Origin: Lolium rigidum | Lineage: Eukaryota > Streptophyta > Magnoliopsida > Poales > Poaceae | Direction: 5' to 3' | Assembly: GCF_022539505.1 (NCBI RefSeq) | Contig: NC_061508.1 | Location: 260,344,736-260,408,735, forward strand | Length of the DNA: 64,000 nucleotides | Shown here: positions 22,980-34,398 of the stretch, piece by piece | Layout: the number at the start of each line of letters is the position of its first letter | How positions within the stretch are numbered: position 1 is the first letter of the stretch | Made by a program: the position numbers and the translations under genes | The notes under the pieces: model-generated | Seen by the model: only the letters and a program-made list of their open reading frames with translations | What the model was told of the DNA's origin: nothing | Database searches by the model: none

Positions 22980-23705
22980 TTAATGATGCACTCGCAAGAA
23001 ATAGTATTTGAAGCAAAAGAGAGCATCAAGAGGCAAATTCAAAATACATTTAAGTCTAACATGCTTCCTATGCATAGGAATCTTGTAAATAAACAAGTTC
23101 ATGAAGAGCAAAGTGACAAGCATAGGAAGATAAAACAAGTGTAGCTTCAAAAATTTCAGCACATAGAGAGGCATTTTAGTAACATGAAAATTTCTACAAC
23201 CATATTTTCCTCTCTCATAATAATATCCAGTAGCATCATGAGCAAACTCAACAATATGACTATCACATAAAGCATTCTTATCATGAGTCTCATGCATAAA
23301 ATTATTACTCTCCACATAAGCATAATCAATTTTATTTGTAATAGTGGGAGCAAATTCAACAAAGTAGCTATCATTATTATTCTCATCATCAAATATAGGA
23401 GGCATATTGTAATCATAATCAAATTTATCCTCCATAACAGGCGGTACTAAAAGACCAATATCATTATAATCATCATAAATAGGACGCAAAGTATCGTCAA
23501 AGTAAATTTTCTCCTCAATGCTTGGGGGACTAAAAATATCATGCTCATCAAAGCCAGCTTCCCCAAGCTTAGAATTTTCCATATCATTAGCAACAATGGT
23601 GTTCAAAGCGTTCATACTAATATGTTCCATAGGTTTTTTAATTTTCGCATCGAACCATCCATGTCTTAAATCGGGAAATAGAATAAGAAGCTCATTGTTG
23701 TCCAT
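22980..23705 (-). CDS. 241-aa acidic ORF of the non-autonomous Gypsy element
   Basis: The uninterrupted frame starts MDNNELLILFPDLRHGWFDA about 165 nt after the LTR edge, where gag normally starts. It is rich in Asp, Asn and Tyr (DDTLRPIYDDYNDIGLLVPP, DENNNDSYFVEFAPTI). The C-terminal third is hydrophobic (LFYLPMLVTLLFMNLFIY) with basic residues around it, suggesting one or two membrane segments. No capsid, zinc knuckle or enzyme motif is visible, so it is not ordinary gag. I do not know its function. Its conservation as an open frame in an otherwise non-coding element is notable. Confidence 0.5.
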   Translation of the reverse strand: MDNNELLILFPDLRHGWFDAKIKKPMEHISMNALNTIVANDMENSKLGEAGFDEHDIFSPPSIEEKIYFDDTLRPIYDDYNDIGLLVPPVMEDKFDYDYNMPPIFDDENNNDSYFVEFAPTITNKIDYAYVESNNFMHETHDKNALCDSHIVEFAHDATGYYYERGKYGCRNFHVTKMPLYVLKFLKLHLFYLPMLVTLLFMNLFIYKIPMHRKHVRLKCILNLPLDALFCFKYYFLRVHH

Positions 23706-23871
23706 TATGCCTAACTAGTGTAAACAAGAAACAAAAAGATGCAATTGCAGGATCTAAAGGAAATAGCTTCGAGCACACACACAACGGCGCCAGAAAAGTA
23801 CTTTACCTGGGACCGGAGTATGAGAGCCTTTTACCTTTCCTCCTCGGCAACGGCGCCAGAAAATAGCTTGA

Positions 23872-25320
23872 TGTCTACGAGTGCTTCTATTCTTGTAGAC
23901 AGTGTTGGGCCTCCAAGAGCAGAGGTTTGTAGAACAGCAGCAAGTTTCCCTTAAGTGGATCACCCAAGGTTTATCGAACTCAGGGAGGAAGAGGTCAAAG
24001 ATATCCCTCTCATGCAACCCTGCAACCACAAAGCAAGAAGTCTCTTGTGTCCCCAACACACCTAATAGGTGCACTAGTTCGGCGAAGAGATAGTGAAATA
24101 CAGGTGGTATGAATAAATGTGAGCAGTAGCAACGACACCAGAAAAGTGCTTTGCTGTCCAGGACTGGTGTGTGGTTGATGGTGGTAATATTGCAGGAAGT
24201 ATAGATGCAGTAAAACAGTAAACAAACAGCGATAGCAGTATTTAGGAACAAGGCCTAGGGATCATACTTTCACTGGTGGACACTCTCAAATTTGATCACA
24301 TAACAGAATAGATAAATGCATACTCTACACCCTCTTGTTGGATGATGAACACCACTGACTGCGTAGGATTACACGAACCCTCAATGCCGGAGTTAACAAG
24401 CTCCACAGTATTCAATGTTCATATTTAAATAACCTTAGAGTGCATGAAAGATCAACACAACTAAACCAAGTACTAACGTAGCATGCACACTGTCACCTTC
24501 ACGCTACGAAAGGAGGCATAGATCAGATCAATACCATCATAGCAATAGTTAACTTCATAATCTAAAAGAGATCACAATCATATCCTACGCCAAGTACTAA
24601 CACGGATGCACACACTGTCACCATTACACCGTGCAGGAGGAATAAAACTACTTTAATAACTTCACTAGAGTAGCACATAGATAAATTGTGATACAAAACA
24701 CATTGAAATCATAAAGAGATATAAATAAGCACTTCACTATGACATTCATAACAGTGAATAAGTATTCTGTGAAATATAGCCTAAGAGACCCACACGGTGC
24801 ACACACTGTCACCTTTACGCACGTGGGACAAGGAGTCTCCGGAGATCACATAAGTAAAACCCACTTGACTAGCACAATGACATCTAGATTACAAGCATCA
24901 TCATATGAATCTCAATCATGTAAGGCAGCTCATGAGATTATTGTATTGAAGTACATAGGAGAGAGATGAACCACATAGCTACCGGTACAGCCCCGAGCCT
25001 CGATGGAGAACTACTCCCTCCTCATGGGAGACAAGCAGCGTTGATGAAGATGGCGGTGGTGTCGATGGAGGAGCCTTCCGGGGGCACTTCCCCGTCCCGG
25101 CGGCGTGCCGGAACAGAGACTCCTGTGCCCCAGATCTTGGCTTGGCGATGGCGGCGGCTCTGGAAGGTTTCTCGTACCGTGGCTTTTTTCGTATCGAAGT
25201 TTTAGGTCAGGGACCTTTAAATAGGCGAAGAGGCGGAGTCGGAGGGGCGATGAGGCGGTGACACAATAGGGGGGCGCCCCCCCCCCTAGGCCGCGCCGGG
25301 CTATCGTCTGGGGGCCCAGT
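23872..25320 (-). repeat. 5' LTR of the Gypsy element, 5'-truncated
   Basis: It ends (minus strand) in CACTCGTAGACA just before the primer-site region and lacks its first ~270 bp compared with the copy at 20254-20524. The loss lies exactly at the junction to CACTA ORF2, so a deletion removed the LTR start and perhaps some CACTA codons. Confidence 0.85.
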
Positions 25321-25327
25321 ACCGGGC

Positions 25328-27423
25328 TTATGTTATCTTAGGTACATAAGGGTCCGGGTTAATACTCCAGGACTGCTTCTGCTTCTTCGCCGGAGGTGGA
25401 TTGGGGGGCGGCGTCTGCTTACCCGCCCGGGGCGGACTAGGGGGCGGCGGCTGCTTACCCGCCGGAGGTGAATTGGGGGGCGGCGTCGGCTGACATGAAG
25501 GAGGTGTAGGTGAAGCACCACCACCACCACCACCGCCGCCACCACCACCGTAGGGGGGTGGACTTGTTGGCGCCTCGCCTGGAAACTTGATAAACTTCTT
25601 TTGCCATAGAATGAAATGGCGCTTGACATCTCCAAGTCTTCTCGCCCCTTCAGGTGTAGCAATGTCAATGTCCAGGTCCTCAAACCCTTGGACTATGTCC
25701 TCCACCGTGACACGAGCATAGCCATCTTGAATGGGGTTGTTGGGGTGGAGTGCTCCAGGTAAACATGGTAAAGCACTGCCGATGGCTACCTTCATGGACA
25801 TGTTCCCGATAGGATAATACAGATGACATTCTTTCATCTCCTTCATATCGTCCACGGGGTAGCGAGGAGGCTCCGGTGCAGTAATTTCGACCGCCAGAGG
25901 CTCCGGTGCAGTAATTTCGATCGTCGGTGCATGTGCACCAGCCGGTGGGGCCTCCGTGGAAGCCATGTTGCTTCTCCGCTGCTGGCTTCCGAGATCCGCT
26001 GGATGATCTTCATGCTGCGCCCGAGCTGCATCTCTTTCGGCTACTAGTACACTCACGGTTTTCTTCATCACATCCATTTCCGATGCCAACCGCGCCACAA
26101 CATCTGCTTCCCGATCCATCTTTCTCTTACGGCTTCTATAACCGTACGGGTCATCGTTCTGGGGGAACCCTATTTTCCACGGAATGTGCCCCATGCCTCG
26201 TACACGTCCTCCGTGTTCAGGATTCCCGAGGGCTTTTCTCAGCGCGTCGTTCTCTCTGTTGAACTTGATCTTCCCCTCTTGAGCATCCCTCATTGCGTCA
26301 ATAAGGGCTTGGGTGGGTTTAATTATTTTGCCCCGGTAAACACACTCCCTGTCTCCGGGTTCAGCGTTCCCCCATGCCCGTACCACCAGCTTTTGGCCCT
26401 TGGGTCCCATCCCTCCGTACCTGGACGGATTCCTCGCGCCCTCAGCTCGTTCTCCATCTTCTCCCACCTAGGCTCCCAAAGGCGATACCCTCCTAGCCCC
26501 ATAATATGATTGTACTCCTTCTTAGCCGCATTTTCCTTATTTTTTTTCGATATTTGAATGAACTGCTCCGATTTCTTTTGCTTCACAAATTCTGGCCAAT
26601 CATGTTTCAGTTTCTCATATTGTCCTTTGAAATCCGGAGTCTTGTTCTGCTTGACAAAGTCATGGGCTAGATTTTGCTTGAATTTCCGGAATGCGTCGGA
26701 CATCTTATGAAGAGCGAACTGTTTGACTAGCCTCCTCCTCTCCTTGTTTTCCTCAATCTTGTTACCCTCCTCATCGAATTTGTTGTATTTCGGAGGTAGA
26801 ACGAAATGTTCCATAAGCTTCTTGAAGAAATCTTTTTTTGTTCTCTTATCGACAAAGTGAAACCAATTCGTGCCTTCTTTGGCTCATTCCACTCCTGGAC
26901 GGTGATCGAGACGTTGTCTCTAACAACGGCTCCGCATTGGTTGATAAACTTGGTGGCGTTCTTGCGGGGCTCCAGCGGCCTGCCGGTTGCACTGGTCGAC
27001 AACCTCGATGGTGCATGTTTCTCCTTGTTTCATCGTCTTGGTTGCGCCACGCTTTGACGACGTACTCGATTGTTTCGACGATCCGGCCGAGGGCTAAAAT
27101 AAGAAAGAGAGTCGCGCGCGTTAGTACACACATATTTATTCAAATCAGTTAGTTTGTATCACCAGAGGCTCAATGTATATATATACCTCGGCGCCGGAGG
27201 TGGTTGCTACTTCCATTTGAAGATCGTCGTTTATCGACGTTTGTTCGGCATCATCTTGCTGACGGCCTTCATCTTCACCGTCAAGGTTCAGATAAGAAGA
27301 GATATCATCTTCTTCTTGTCCGGTCGGCACATATAGAATATCGCCATTTATGATGCCGAACATATGGTCTTCAACGTCCGGATCATAGCTGGCCATAATC
27401 GGGTCAGCTCTATCGTCCGCCAT
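25328..27423 (-). pseudogene. CACTA ORF2 (TNPA-like), N-terminal half
   Basis: It starts MADDRADPIMASYDPDVEDH. The first exon ends before a GTATATATATAC donor near 27187, with a TTTTAG acceptor near 27095. The following frames contain the plant En/Spm transposase-type block (KERRRLVKQFALHKMSDAFR, MGLGGYRLWEPRWEKM), then a coiled-coil-like stretch, a duplicated EITAPEP motif, a conserved block (MSMKVAIGSALPCLPGALHP) and a Gly/Pro-rich tail. At least two frameshifts (near 26850 and 26400) and a stop after YVPKIT make it inactive. Homologous proteins continue into a Ulp1-like protease domain, which is found at 51408-52930. Confidence 0.72.
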
Positions 27424-28687
27424 ATGTCAGTCCTGAAAACATGTAGTAAAAACAAATTAATTAAGTGAAGAAGGGGGGCGGTGGCGGTGGCGAAAGGGGG
27501 GGCGGTGGCGAAAGGGGGGCGGTGGAGGTGGGTGATATGCGTTCGAGTAACTTAAAAGGGAGGCTGAGGTATATGTAGCCCTTTATTTTTAAATATTCAT
27601 AAACTGTATTTCAAAGTATTAAAAGAATCTAGGCAAAAACTTAGAGGTACTCATTAGTCAATGATATATATGGTATAAAAAATGCGAGTGTGGCATTTTG
27701 ACAAACTCAAATAAATTTTGTAGTCAAATAAACTTAGAGATACCGCGGGAACAAATTTTAAGTTACAAATTTTAAGTTATACAAATTTTAAGTTACAAAT
27801 TTTAGTGAGGCGGCGCGGCAGAGATCGACGAGGCGGCGCGGCAAAGATCGACGGCGCGTGCGCATGCGGTGAGAGAGAGGCTGGCGCGTGCGCGTGCACG
27901 GTGAGAGAGAGAGGGCCGGTCGGCGGCGCGCGGGAAGGGGAGAGGAGGAGGGCGGCGAGGAGCACGGACGGTGAGAGAGAGACCGGCGCGGTTTTTTTAG
28001 TTTTTTTTGTTTGTAACTAAGTTTTTTTGTTACACTTTAATTATACACTTTAATTAAGTTACCATTTTAATTAAAAAACTTAGTTACAAATTTACAATTT
28101 AAAGTATAGATATAGATTTACACTTTAATTAATTAGTTACAAATTTAAACTTTAATTAGTTACAAAAACAACTTAATTAGTTATACAAATATTAAGTTAT
28201 AATTAAATTAATTAATTTTTAGTTAAAAAAAAGAAAATTTGGCCGGGCCGGCGCGCCGCTCCTCTCTCCTCTCTCTGCTCTCCTCTCGATCTCCGGATGG
28301 CCGGCCGCGCCGCCATCTCCTTCGTGGCGACGAACGACGGGCGGCGAGGGGCGCGCGGTGGCGCTTTGGCGAGGGGCGGCGGCGCTTTGACGCGCGGCCG
28401 GCGGCTGGCGGCGAGGCGATCGAGCAGCGCGGGCCGAGCGCGCGTGGCAGAGAGGGCGCGCGCGCGCCCGCCGTGAGAGAGGAGGGCGCGCAGGAAGGGA
28501 CGAAAGGGGGAGGCGACGAACTGCGAGGCGACGGGGCGGGCGGCGTGACGGCGAGGACTCCGGGGCGGCGAGGCGGCGGCGTCGTCTGCGAGGACTCCGG
28601 GGCGGCGAGGCGACGCGATTCGTTGCAGAGAGACGAAGTGAGGAGAAGAGAAGCGGCCGTTCGCGCGCAGGTATTTAAGGAAGTCGA
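27424..28687 (-). promoter_or_regulatory. ORF2 leader and internal promoter region of the CACTA
   Basis: Reading toward ORF2, a GC-rich block (28240-28687) is followed by AT-rich DNA built of TTTAATTA-type motifs (28020-28230), another GC-rich block (27800-27990) and a GGCGGTGGCGAAAGGGG repeat (27475-27530). There is no convincing coding frame. Its place between the internal palindrome and the ORF2 ATG suggests that it holds the ORF2 promoter and 5' UTR. Confidence 0.5.
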
Positions 28688-28726
28688 CCTTTAGTCGCGG
28701 TTGGTGTCACCAACCGCGACTAAAGG
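28688..28726. repeat. Perfect internal palindrome of CACTA subterminal motifs
   Basis: Two 19-bp arms, CCTTTAGTCGCGGTTGGTG and its exact complement, are separated by one base. The arm is the subterminal repeat of this CACTA family, present many times near 33500-33720 and 53280-53480. Here it lies in the middle of the element, between TNP2 and ORF2. Confidence 0.9.
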
Positions 28727-28812
28727 GTTTTTTCGCCGGAATTTTGGTTCCCGCGGAAAGACCCTTTACTCGCCGCCGCGACTAAAGGTGATTTTCCAAA
28801 TACTTTTGATTT

Positions 28813-29265
28813 CAAAATCTGAAAAATACAAATAATATATCAATAAAATCAGAAAAATAAAACTAATTCATTTCAAAATCTGAAAAACACAAATAATATA
28901 TCAAAAAAATCAGAAAAATAAAACTAATTCATTTAAAAATCTTAAAAATACAAATAATATATCAAAAAAATCAGAAAAATAAAACTAATTCATTTAAAAA
29001 TCTTAAAAATACAAATAATACATCAGAAAATAAAGAAAAATAGAACTAATTCATTTCAAAATCTTAAAAATACAAATAATATATCAAAAATTTCAGAAAA
29101 ATAAAACTAATTCATTTCAAAATATGCAAAATACAAATAATATATCAAAAAAATCAGAAAAATAAAACTAATTCATTTAAAAATCTTAAAAATACAAATA
29201 ATATATCAAAAAATAAAGAAAAATATACTAATTCATTTAAAAATCTTAAAAATACAAGTAATATG
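28813..29265. repeat. 61-bp AT-rich tandem repeat, about 7.4 copies
   Basis: The unit contains ACAAATAATATATCA and AAAACTAATTCATTT and repeats with a 61-bp period (first copies at 28813 and 28874). It separates the palindrome from the extra plus-strand ORF. Long tandem arrays inside CACTA elements are common in grasses. Confidence 0.85.
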
Positions 29266-29691
29266 ACCAGCTCTGGTACCCTCTTCTTCCCGCCATTTCT
29301 TCCCTATCTTCCCGCCTCTTTCTTCCCGCCTCTTTCTTCCCGCCACTTTCTTCCCGCCTCTTTCTTCCCGCCTCTTTCTTCCCGCCTCTTTCTTCCCTAT
29401 CTTCCCGCCGTATGAGGAGGACGGTCTGCCTCCTGGGAACTTCCACGAGGCCGGCCGTCGGCTATGGTGGTACGGCCGGACTCTGCAGAGCGTCATGGAC
29501 TACATCACGGCCGGCGATATCCCCCGCCCGCGCTACCCTCGCTTCGAACCACGAGCGCCGCCCGACGACAGCCGACGACAAGCAGCGACGACGACGGCGG
29601 CAACTTAGAAGGCGACGACTACCGAGTACAACGGCGGCGGCTATGAAGACTACGAGTATGCATATTATACGCCTAGGCGGGAGTATGACTA
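29263..29691 (+). pseudogene. Extra CACTA ORF on the opposite strand
   Basis: The plus strand codes from MTSSGTLFFPP near 29263 through a Pro/Phe-rich region made by a ~15-bp TTCCCGCCTCTTTC array (29283-29410). It then reads a non-repetitive block, EEDGLPPGNFHEAGRRLWWY and GRTLQSVMDYITAGDIPRPR, and ends in a Tyr/Asp-rich tail (GGGYEDYEYAYYTPRREYD). Frameshifts occur in the array and near 29600. It lies between TNP2 and ORF2 but runs antisense to both. I know no function. The coherent block with Trp and Tyr conservation argues that it was a real accessory gene of about 130-140 aa. Confidence 0.5.
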
Positions 29692-29819
29692 AATCACTCC
29701 AAATTTCATGTATCATCGGTGGTATCTCGAATCATTCGAAAATGGACACCAAACACATCACGGGTAATATAATTCACATGATCCATTCAACAAAGTTTGG
29801 TACAATAAATTATTACACA

Positions 29820-32800
29820 TCATTTCTTCCCTTGTGTCCTCGCTTGCTTACGATTGTGCCGTATCCATGGAGCATCATCATCATTTAACTTAATGCTTGG
29901 GTCGGTGTTCACTTTGAAGGGCGGAATTTTAGCAAACATATTATAATCTTCCGACATGTCCGTCTTGTCCTCCACTCCCACGATGTTTCTTTTCCCTGAA
30001 AGAACAATGTGGCACTTTGGATCATCGCATGATGTACTGATCATTTTCTTATCTTTCCGTTTCCTCGGTTTGCTACTCATGTCCTTCACATAGAAAACTT
30101 GAGCGACATCTTTCGCTAGGACGAAAGGTTCGTCAAGGTAACCAAGATTGTTGAAATCCACCATTGTCATTCCGTATTGCTGGTCCACCTTTACCCCACC
30201 TCCTCGTTAGCTTGAACCATTTGCACCGGAACAAAGGGACCTTAAAGGAGGGTCCATAGTCAAGTTCCCATATCTCCTCTATGTAACCATAATATGTGAC
30301 CTTTTTCCCATTCTCGGTTGTTGCATCAAAGCGGACACCACCGTTTTGGTTGGTGCTCTTTTTATCTTGGGCGATCGTGTAAAATGTATTCCCATTTATC
30401 TCGTACCCTTGGAAAGTCGTTATAGTCGAAGATGGTGTCTTGGCCAACATGTACAGCTCGATCTACAACATCATCATCATTCATTAAATGTTTTCTCAAC
30501 CAACCGCCGAAAGTCTCCATGTGGGCCTTCCTAATCCAGGATTCGGACTTCCCGGGTTGTCCGAGCGTAAAATATTCTTGTGTTTCTCAAAGTACGGAGC
30601 CACCAAGCTGGAATTGGTCGAACGCGTGTGGTGTGCTTCGGTCGAAGAATGGCCGTCCATACATATCATTGATTTCCTTCCGATCGTGCCTTTTCCACTT
30701 AGTCTCCCCTCGTGCCGCGATCGAGGAATACCAATCGGCTTAAGGTCAGGAACAAAGTCAACACAAAACTCAATTACCTCCTCATTTCCATAGCCCTTGG
30801 CGATGCTTCCTTCTGGCCTAGCACGGTTACGAACATATTTCTTTAATACTCCCATGAACCTCTCGAAGGGGAACATATTGTGTAGAAATACAGGACCGAG
30901 AATGGAAATCTCTTCGACTAGGTGAACCAGGAGGTGCGTCATAATATTGAAGAAGGATGGCGGGAACACCAACTCGAAACCGACAAGACATTGGACCACA
31001 TCGTTCGTAACCGTGGTAGAACTTCTGGATTGATTACCTTCGGAGAGATTGCATTGAGGAATGCACATAGCTTCACAATGGCTACTCGAACATTTTCCGG
31101 CAGGAGCCCCTCAAAGCAATCGAAAGCAATTGCGTCATAATCACGTGGCAGTCGTGAGGCTTCAGGTTTTGGAACTTTTTCTCCGCCATGTTTATTATTC
31201 CCTTTATATTGGACGAGAATTCAGACGGGACCTTCATACTGCTCAGGCATTCAAAAAAGATGACCTTCTCTTCTTTGGTCAGAGCGTAGCTGGCACGACC
31301 TTGAAACCATTCCGGATGCTGGTCATCGTGGTCTTTCAAACGTTGTCTGGTCCCGCCGTGCTTCCTTTGTATCATTTGTCTTCCCATACACGCCCAAGAA
31401 GCTTAGGAGGTTCACGCAAATATTCTTCGTAACGTGCATCACGTCGATTGCAGAGCGGACTTCTAGGACTTTCCAATATTCTAGCTCCCGTAATATAGAT
31501 TTCTTCTTCCACATGGGTGCGTGCCTCGTCAGCTCCTTCGGAACCGATTGTCCGCCGAGACCCTTTCAAAAGATGACTTTCAAATCCTTGACCATATCAA
31601 ATACCTCGAGCACCAGTGCGTGCTCCGCGGGCTTCGGCCGGTGATCCGCCTTGCCGTTGTAATGCTTGCCTTTCTTTCTTACTCGGATGAATTTTCGGAA
31701 AAAATCGACGATGCCCAAGGTACACGTTCTTCTTACAATTTGGCAAATGTACACTTTCGAGTCTCATGTAAGCAAGTGCGTGCATGCATTGTATCCCTTA
31801 TTTGACGAGTCCCGAAAGGTTACTAAGAGGAGGCCAATCGTTGATGGTTACGAAAAGCAACGCTCGTAGGTCAAATTCCTCTTCTTTGTGCTCATCCCAC
31901 ACACGGACACCAGGTCTGCCCCACAGCTGTAAAAGTTCATCAACTAATGGCCTTAGGTACACATCGATGTAGTTGCCGGGTTGCTTCGGACCTTGTATGA
32001 GCACTAGCATCATAATGAACTTCCGCTTCATGCACAACCAAGGAGGAAGGTTGTAGATGCATAGAGTCACGGGCCAGATGCTATGGCTGGAGCTCTGCTC
32101 GCCAAAAGGATTCATGCCATCTGTACTTAGACCAAATCTTATGTTCCTTGCGTCACCGCAAAATCTTTGAACTCTCCGTCGATCTTTCTCCATTGCGTTC
32201 CATCTCGCGGGGTGTCTCAACTCCCCGTCCGACTTACGGTCCTCTTTGTGCCATCACAACAACTTGGCATGCTCTTTGTTCCCGAACGGACGTTTCAACC
32301 GTGGTATTATAGGAGCATACCACATCACCTTGGCGGGAACCCTCTTCCCGGGTTTCTCGCCCTCAACATCGTCACCAGTGGTCATCGCCTCGATCTTATA
32401 ACGCAATGCAGTGCATACCGGGCATTCATTCAAATGCTCGTACTCACCGCGGTAGAGGATGCGATCGTTGATGCATGCATGTATCTTCGTAACCTCTAAA
32501 CCTAGAGGGCAGTACAACCTTCTTTGCTTCGTACGCATCGGCGGGCAACTCGTTATTCTTTGGAAACATATTCTTCAACATTTTCAGCAAGTTTTCAAAT
32601 GCCGAGTCAGCCTACACCTCGCTCGTGCCTTCCATTTCAGCAAATCCAGTGTGCAGCCCAGCTTTTTCGGACCATTGTCGCATCCGGGTACAGCGACTTT
32701 CCGTGATCCTCTAACATGCGATCCAAATTCTCCCTCTCCTTTTCAGTTCCGCAGCGTCTCCGTGCATCAGCAATGGTCCGACCAAGATCATCAACGGGCT

Positions 32801-33153
32801 CATCATGTGCCTCTTCTTCACCTTCCCCTTCACCTTCCCCTTCACCTTCAAAGCATCCTCCATGAAAGTATCACCGAAATGAGCAAGATAGCTTTCATCG
32901 ATGAAATCATCCCCTTCTTCATCTTCTTCCATTATAACCCCTCTTTCTCCATGCTTGGTCCAACAATTATAGCTTGGCATGAAACCGTGCCGAAGCGTGT
33001 GCATGTGAACATCTCTTGAGGAAGAGTAACCCTTCCGATTCTTACGTGTAACACATGGACAGATAACAAAACCCCCCGCTTGTTCGCATTAGCCACTACG
33101 AGGAAATCTTTCAAACCTGTAGTGAACTCGCCGGAGAGTCGGTTACCGTACAT
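29820..33153 (-). pseudogene. CACTA TNP2-type transposase, frameshifted
   Basis: It starts MYGNRLSGEFTTGLKDFLVV at 33153 (transposase-associated N-terminal region). The TNP2 core follows in pieces between 32540 and 31320: VMWYAPIIPRLKRPFGNKEH, FGLSTDGMNPFGEQSSSHSI, YNLPPWLCMKRKFIMM, FDLRALLFVTINDWPPLSNL, AIDVMHVTKNICVNLL. Then come the C-terminal regions NDVVQCLVGFELVFPPSFFN (DUF4218 type) and YGYIEEIWELDYGPSFKVPL (DUF4216 type). At least six shifts of frame and internal stops separate these blocks, so no functional transposase is made. The order is complete, so the parent was autonomous. Confidence 0.85.
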
Positions 33154-33768
33154 CCATTACCGATTCATCTGCATTATTATAATATAAAATATATAATTAA
33201 CCATCATGCATTTGTTAAACTAACTAGCTACAAACAATATAAATTAAACAATGAACTACACACATGCATATTTTATCAATGACACATGAAAGGTTCAAGT
33301 TGCTAACCGCGATCGAGGAGGAAAAATAAATGAGAAAGCTCAAGTGTGGCTCCGACACTTCATATCATGTTTGTTTCATGCTCTTGGGGCATTTCATCAA
33401 ACACCTTGTGCGCATAAGAGGAACCAAAAGCAAACCTACACCCCTTGTGAAGCTTGTGAAGAGAAGTGGCACCAAATGGCTAAGTGCCGTGAGCTGAGGC
33501 CCTTTTATAGGGATGGCCCTTTAGTCCCGGCTGGCCCGGCCAACCGCGACTAAAGGCCTTCGGGCCGAGCCCGAGGACCTTTAGTCGCGGTTGGCCCGGC
33601 CAACCGCGACTAAACCCCTCCCGTCCACCGGCCGGCCGGCCGAGCGCCCTGGGCCCAGGCCTTTGGTCGCGGTTCGCCACCCGAACCGCGACTAAAGGTC
33701 CCATTAGTCGCGGTTCGTATATTTTGGCGACTAATGGGGCTGGACGGAAGGCCATTTTTCTACCAGTG
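33154..33768 (-). promoter_or_regulatory. CACTA TNP2-side terminus and subterminal repeats
   Basis: From the end at 33768 inward, there are several inverted pairs of TTTAGTCGCGGTT and AACCGCGACTAAA arranged as short hairpins (33500-33720). About 350 bp of AT-rich leader then runs to the TNP2 start. In En/Spm such repeats bind the element's regulatory protein. By analogy these are binding sites and the TNP2 promoter. Confidence 0.8.
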
Positions 33769-33899
33769 TCTCTCGAGGCACCCATATCTTACCATAGCCC
33801 CTCAATTAAACTGGGTTTCCCACGTAAACTTTTGTTTTATTTTATTTAATTTTCACCGTGTCTGACTGCTTGTTAGTGAAGCACAAACATACATTTTAT

Positions 33900-34398
33900 A
33901 ACCAGGAGAATATTCCTTGGGTGAAATTGATTTTGGAATCTTATTTTTCGAGCTAGGTACATTTCCTTCTGATGGAGAGACTGTCTTAAGTTACTTGTTA
34001 CTTACAAGACTATGGCTTCATGTACACTCATGAGTGGCAAAACCATTTTGTTTTGGTCTAACAAATGGTCACTGGAGGTCTTGTCATCTAAATGGCCATT
34101 TCTTTTCACTTTTGTTAAAGATGCCTCAAAATCAGTCCAGGATGTTATTAATACAGCTGATGTTGCCACTCTCTTCCACTTGCCTCTGCTAGTGCAAGCT
34201 ATGCCTAAATATCATCAATTTGTGCACCTCATTCATGACACACAGTTATTGCAGGAGAAGGATAAATGGATAGTTACTACTGCTGATCCTGGTTACAAGG
34301 TCTCTTCTCTGTATAAAACTTCGATGCAGCAAGATCATGTCATCCCTGCTATTTCATGACTTTGGAAAATCTGCTTCCAGGATAAGAACATGGTATTC
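33900..34398 (+). pseudogene. LINE fragment, upstream part
   Basis: The plus strand reads a LINE C-terminal region: MSGKTILFWSNKWSLEVLSS, WPFLFTFVKDASKSVQDVIN, DKWIVTTADPGYKVSSLYKT, ending DKNMVF at the insertion site of the Gypsy element. The continuation FWLLLRNGLNSRALLQRKNF is at 41698 onward. It contains a stop near 34357, so it is inactive. Confidence 0.7.

Larger units (their letters stand above)
19519..25320 (-). mobile_element. Non-autonomous Ty3/Gypsy retrotransposon (LARD-like)
   Basis: On the minus strand the order is 5' LTR (25320 to 23872), a TGGCGCC-containing primer-site region near 23851, one ORF, a long non-coding internal part, a polypurine-like AAGCTTGGGGATGC, then the 3' LTR from 20524 (starting TGATACGTCTCCGACG). 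The 5' LTR has lost its first ~270 bp at 25320, where CACTA ORF2 begins. The 3' LTR stops at the gap at 19519, and its remaining 716 bp are at 50692-51407. The internal region is only 3.35 kb and has no gag-pol, so the element depended on others to move. Confidence 0.82.
25321..33768 (-). mobile_element. CACTA element, 5' portion (TNP2 to ORF2 N-terminus)
   Basis: The high-coordinate end is the terminus CACTGGTAGAAAAATGGCC read on the minus strand from 33768. It is followed by TTTAGTCGCGG subterminal repeats, TNP2 and the first half of ORF2. The other end of the same element is at 53489. The bases next to the two ends are AGA in both cases once this contig is flipped. The nested Gypsy element separates the two halves. 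Confidence 0.85.

Noticed and set aside
25328..25683. 116-codon frame rich in His and Arg repeats
   Set aside because: A shifted reading of the Gly/Pro-rich tail of CACTA ORF2 (25328-26467 frame).
28813..29265. Regular repeats considered as a CRISPR-like array
   Set aside because: The 61-bp units are contiguous and diverge gradually, with no repeat-spacer alternation; the surrounding genome is a plant's.
29233..29496. Lys/Arg/Glu-rich minus-strand frame
   Set aside because: Generated by the TTCCCGCCTCTTTC simple repeat; the non-repetitive, protein-like text is on the plus strand.
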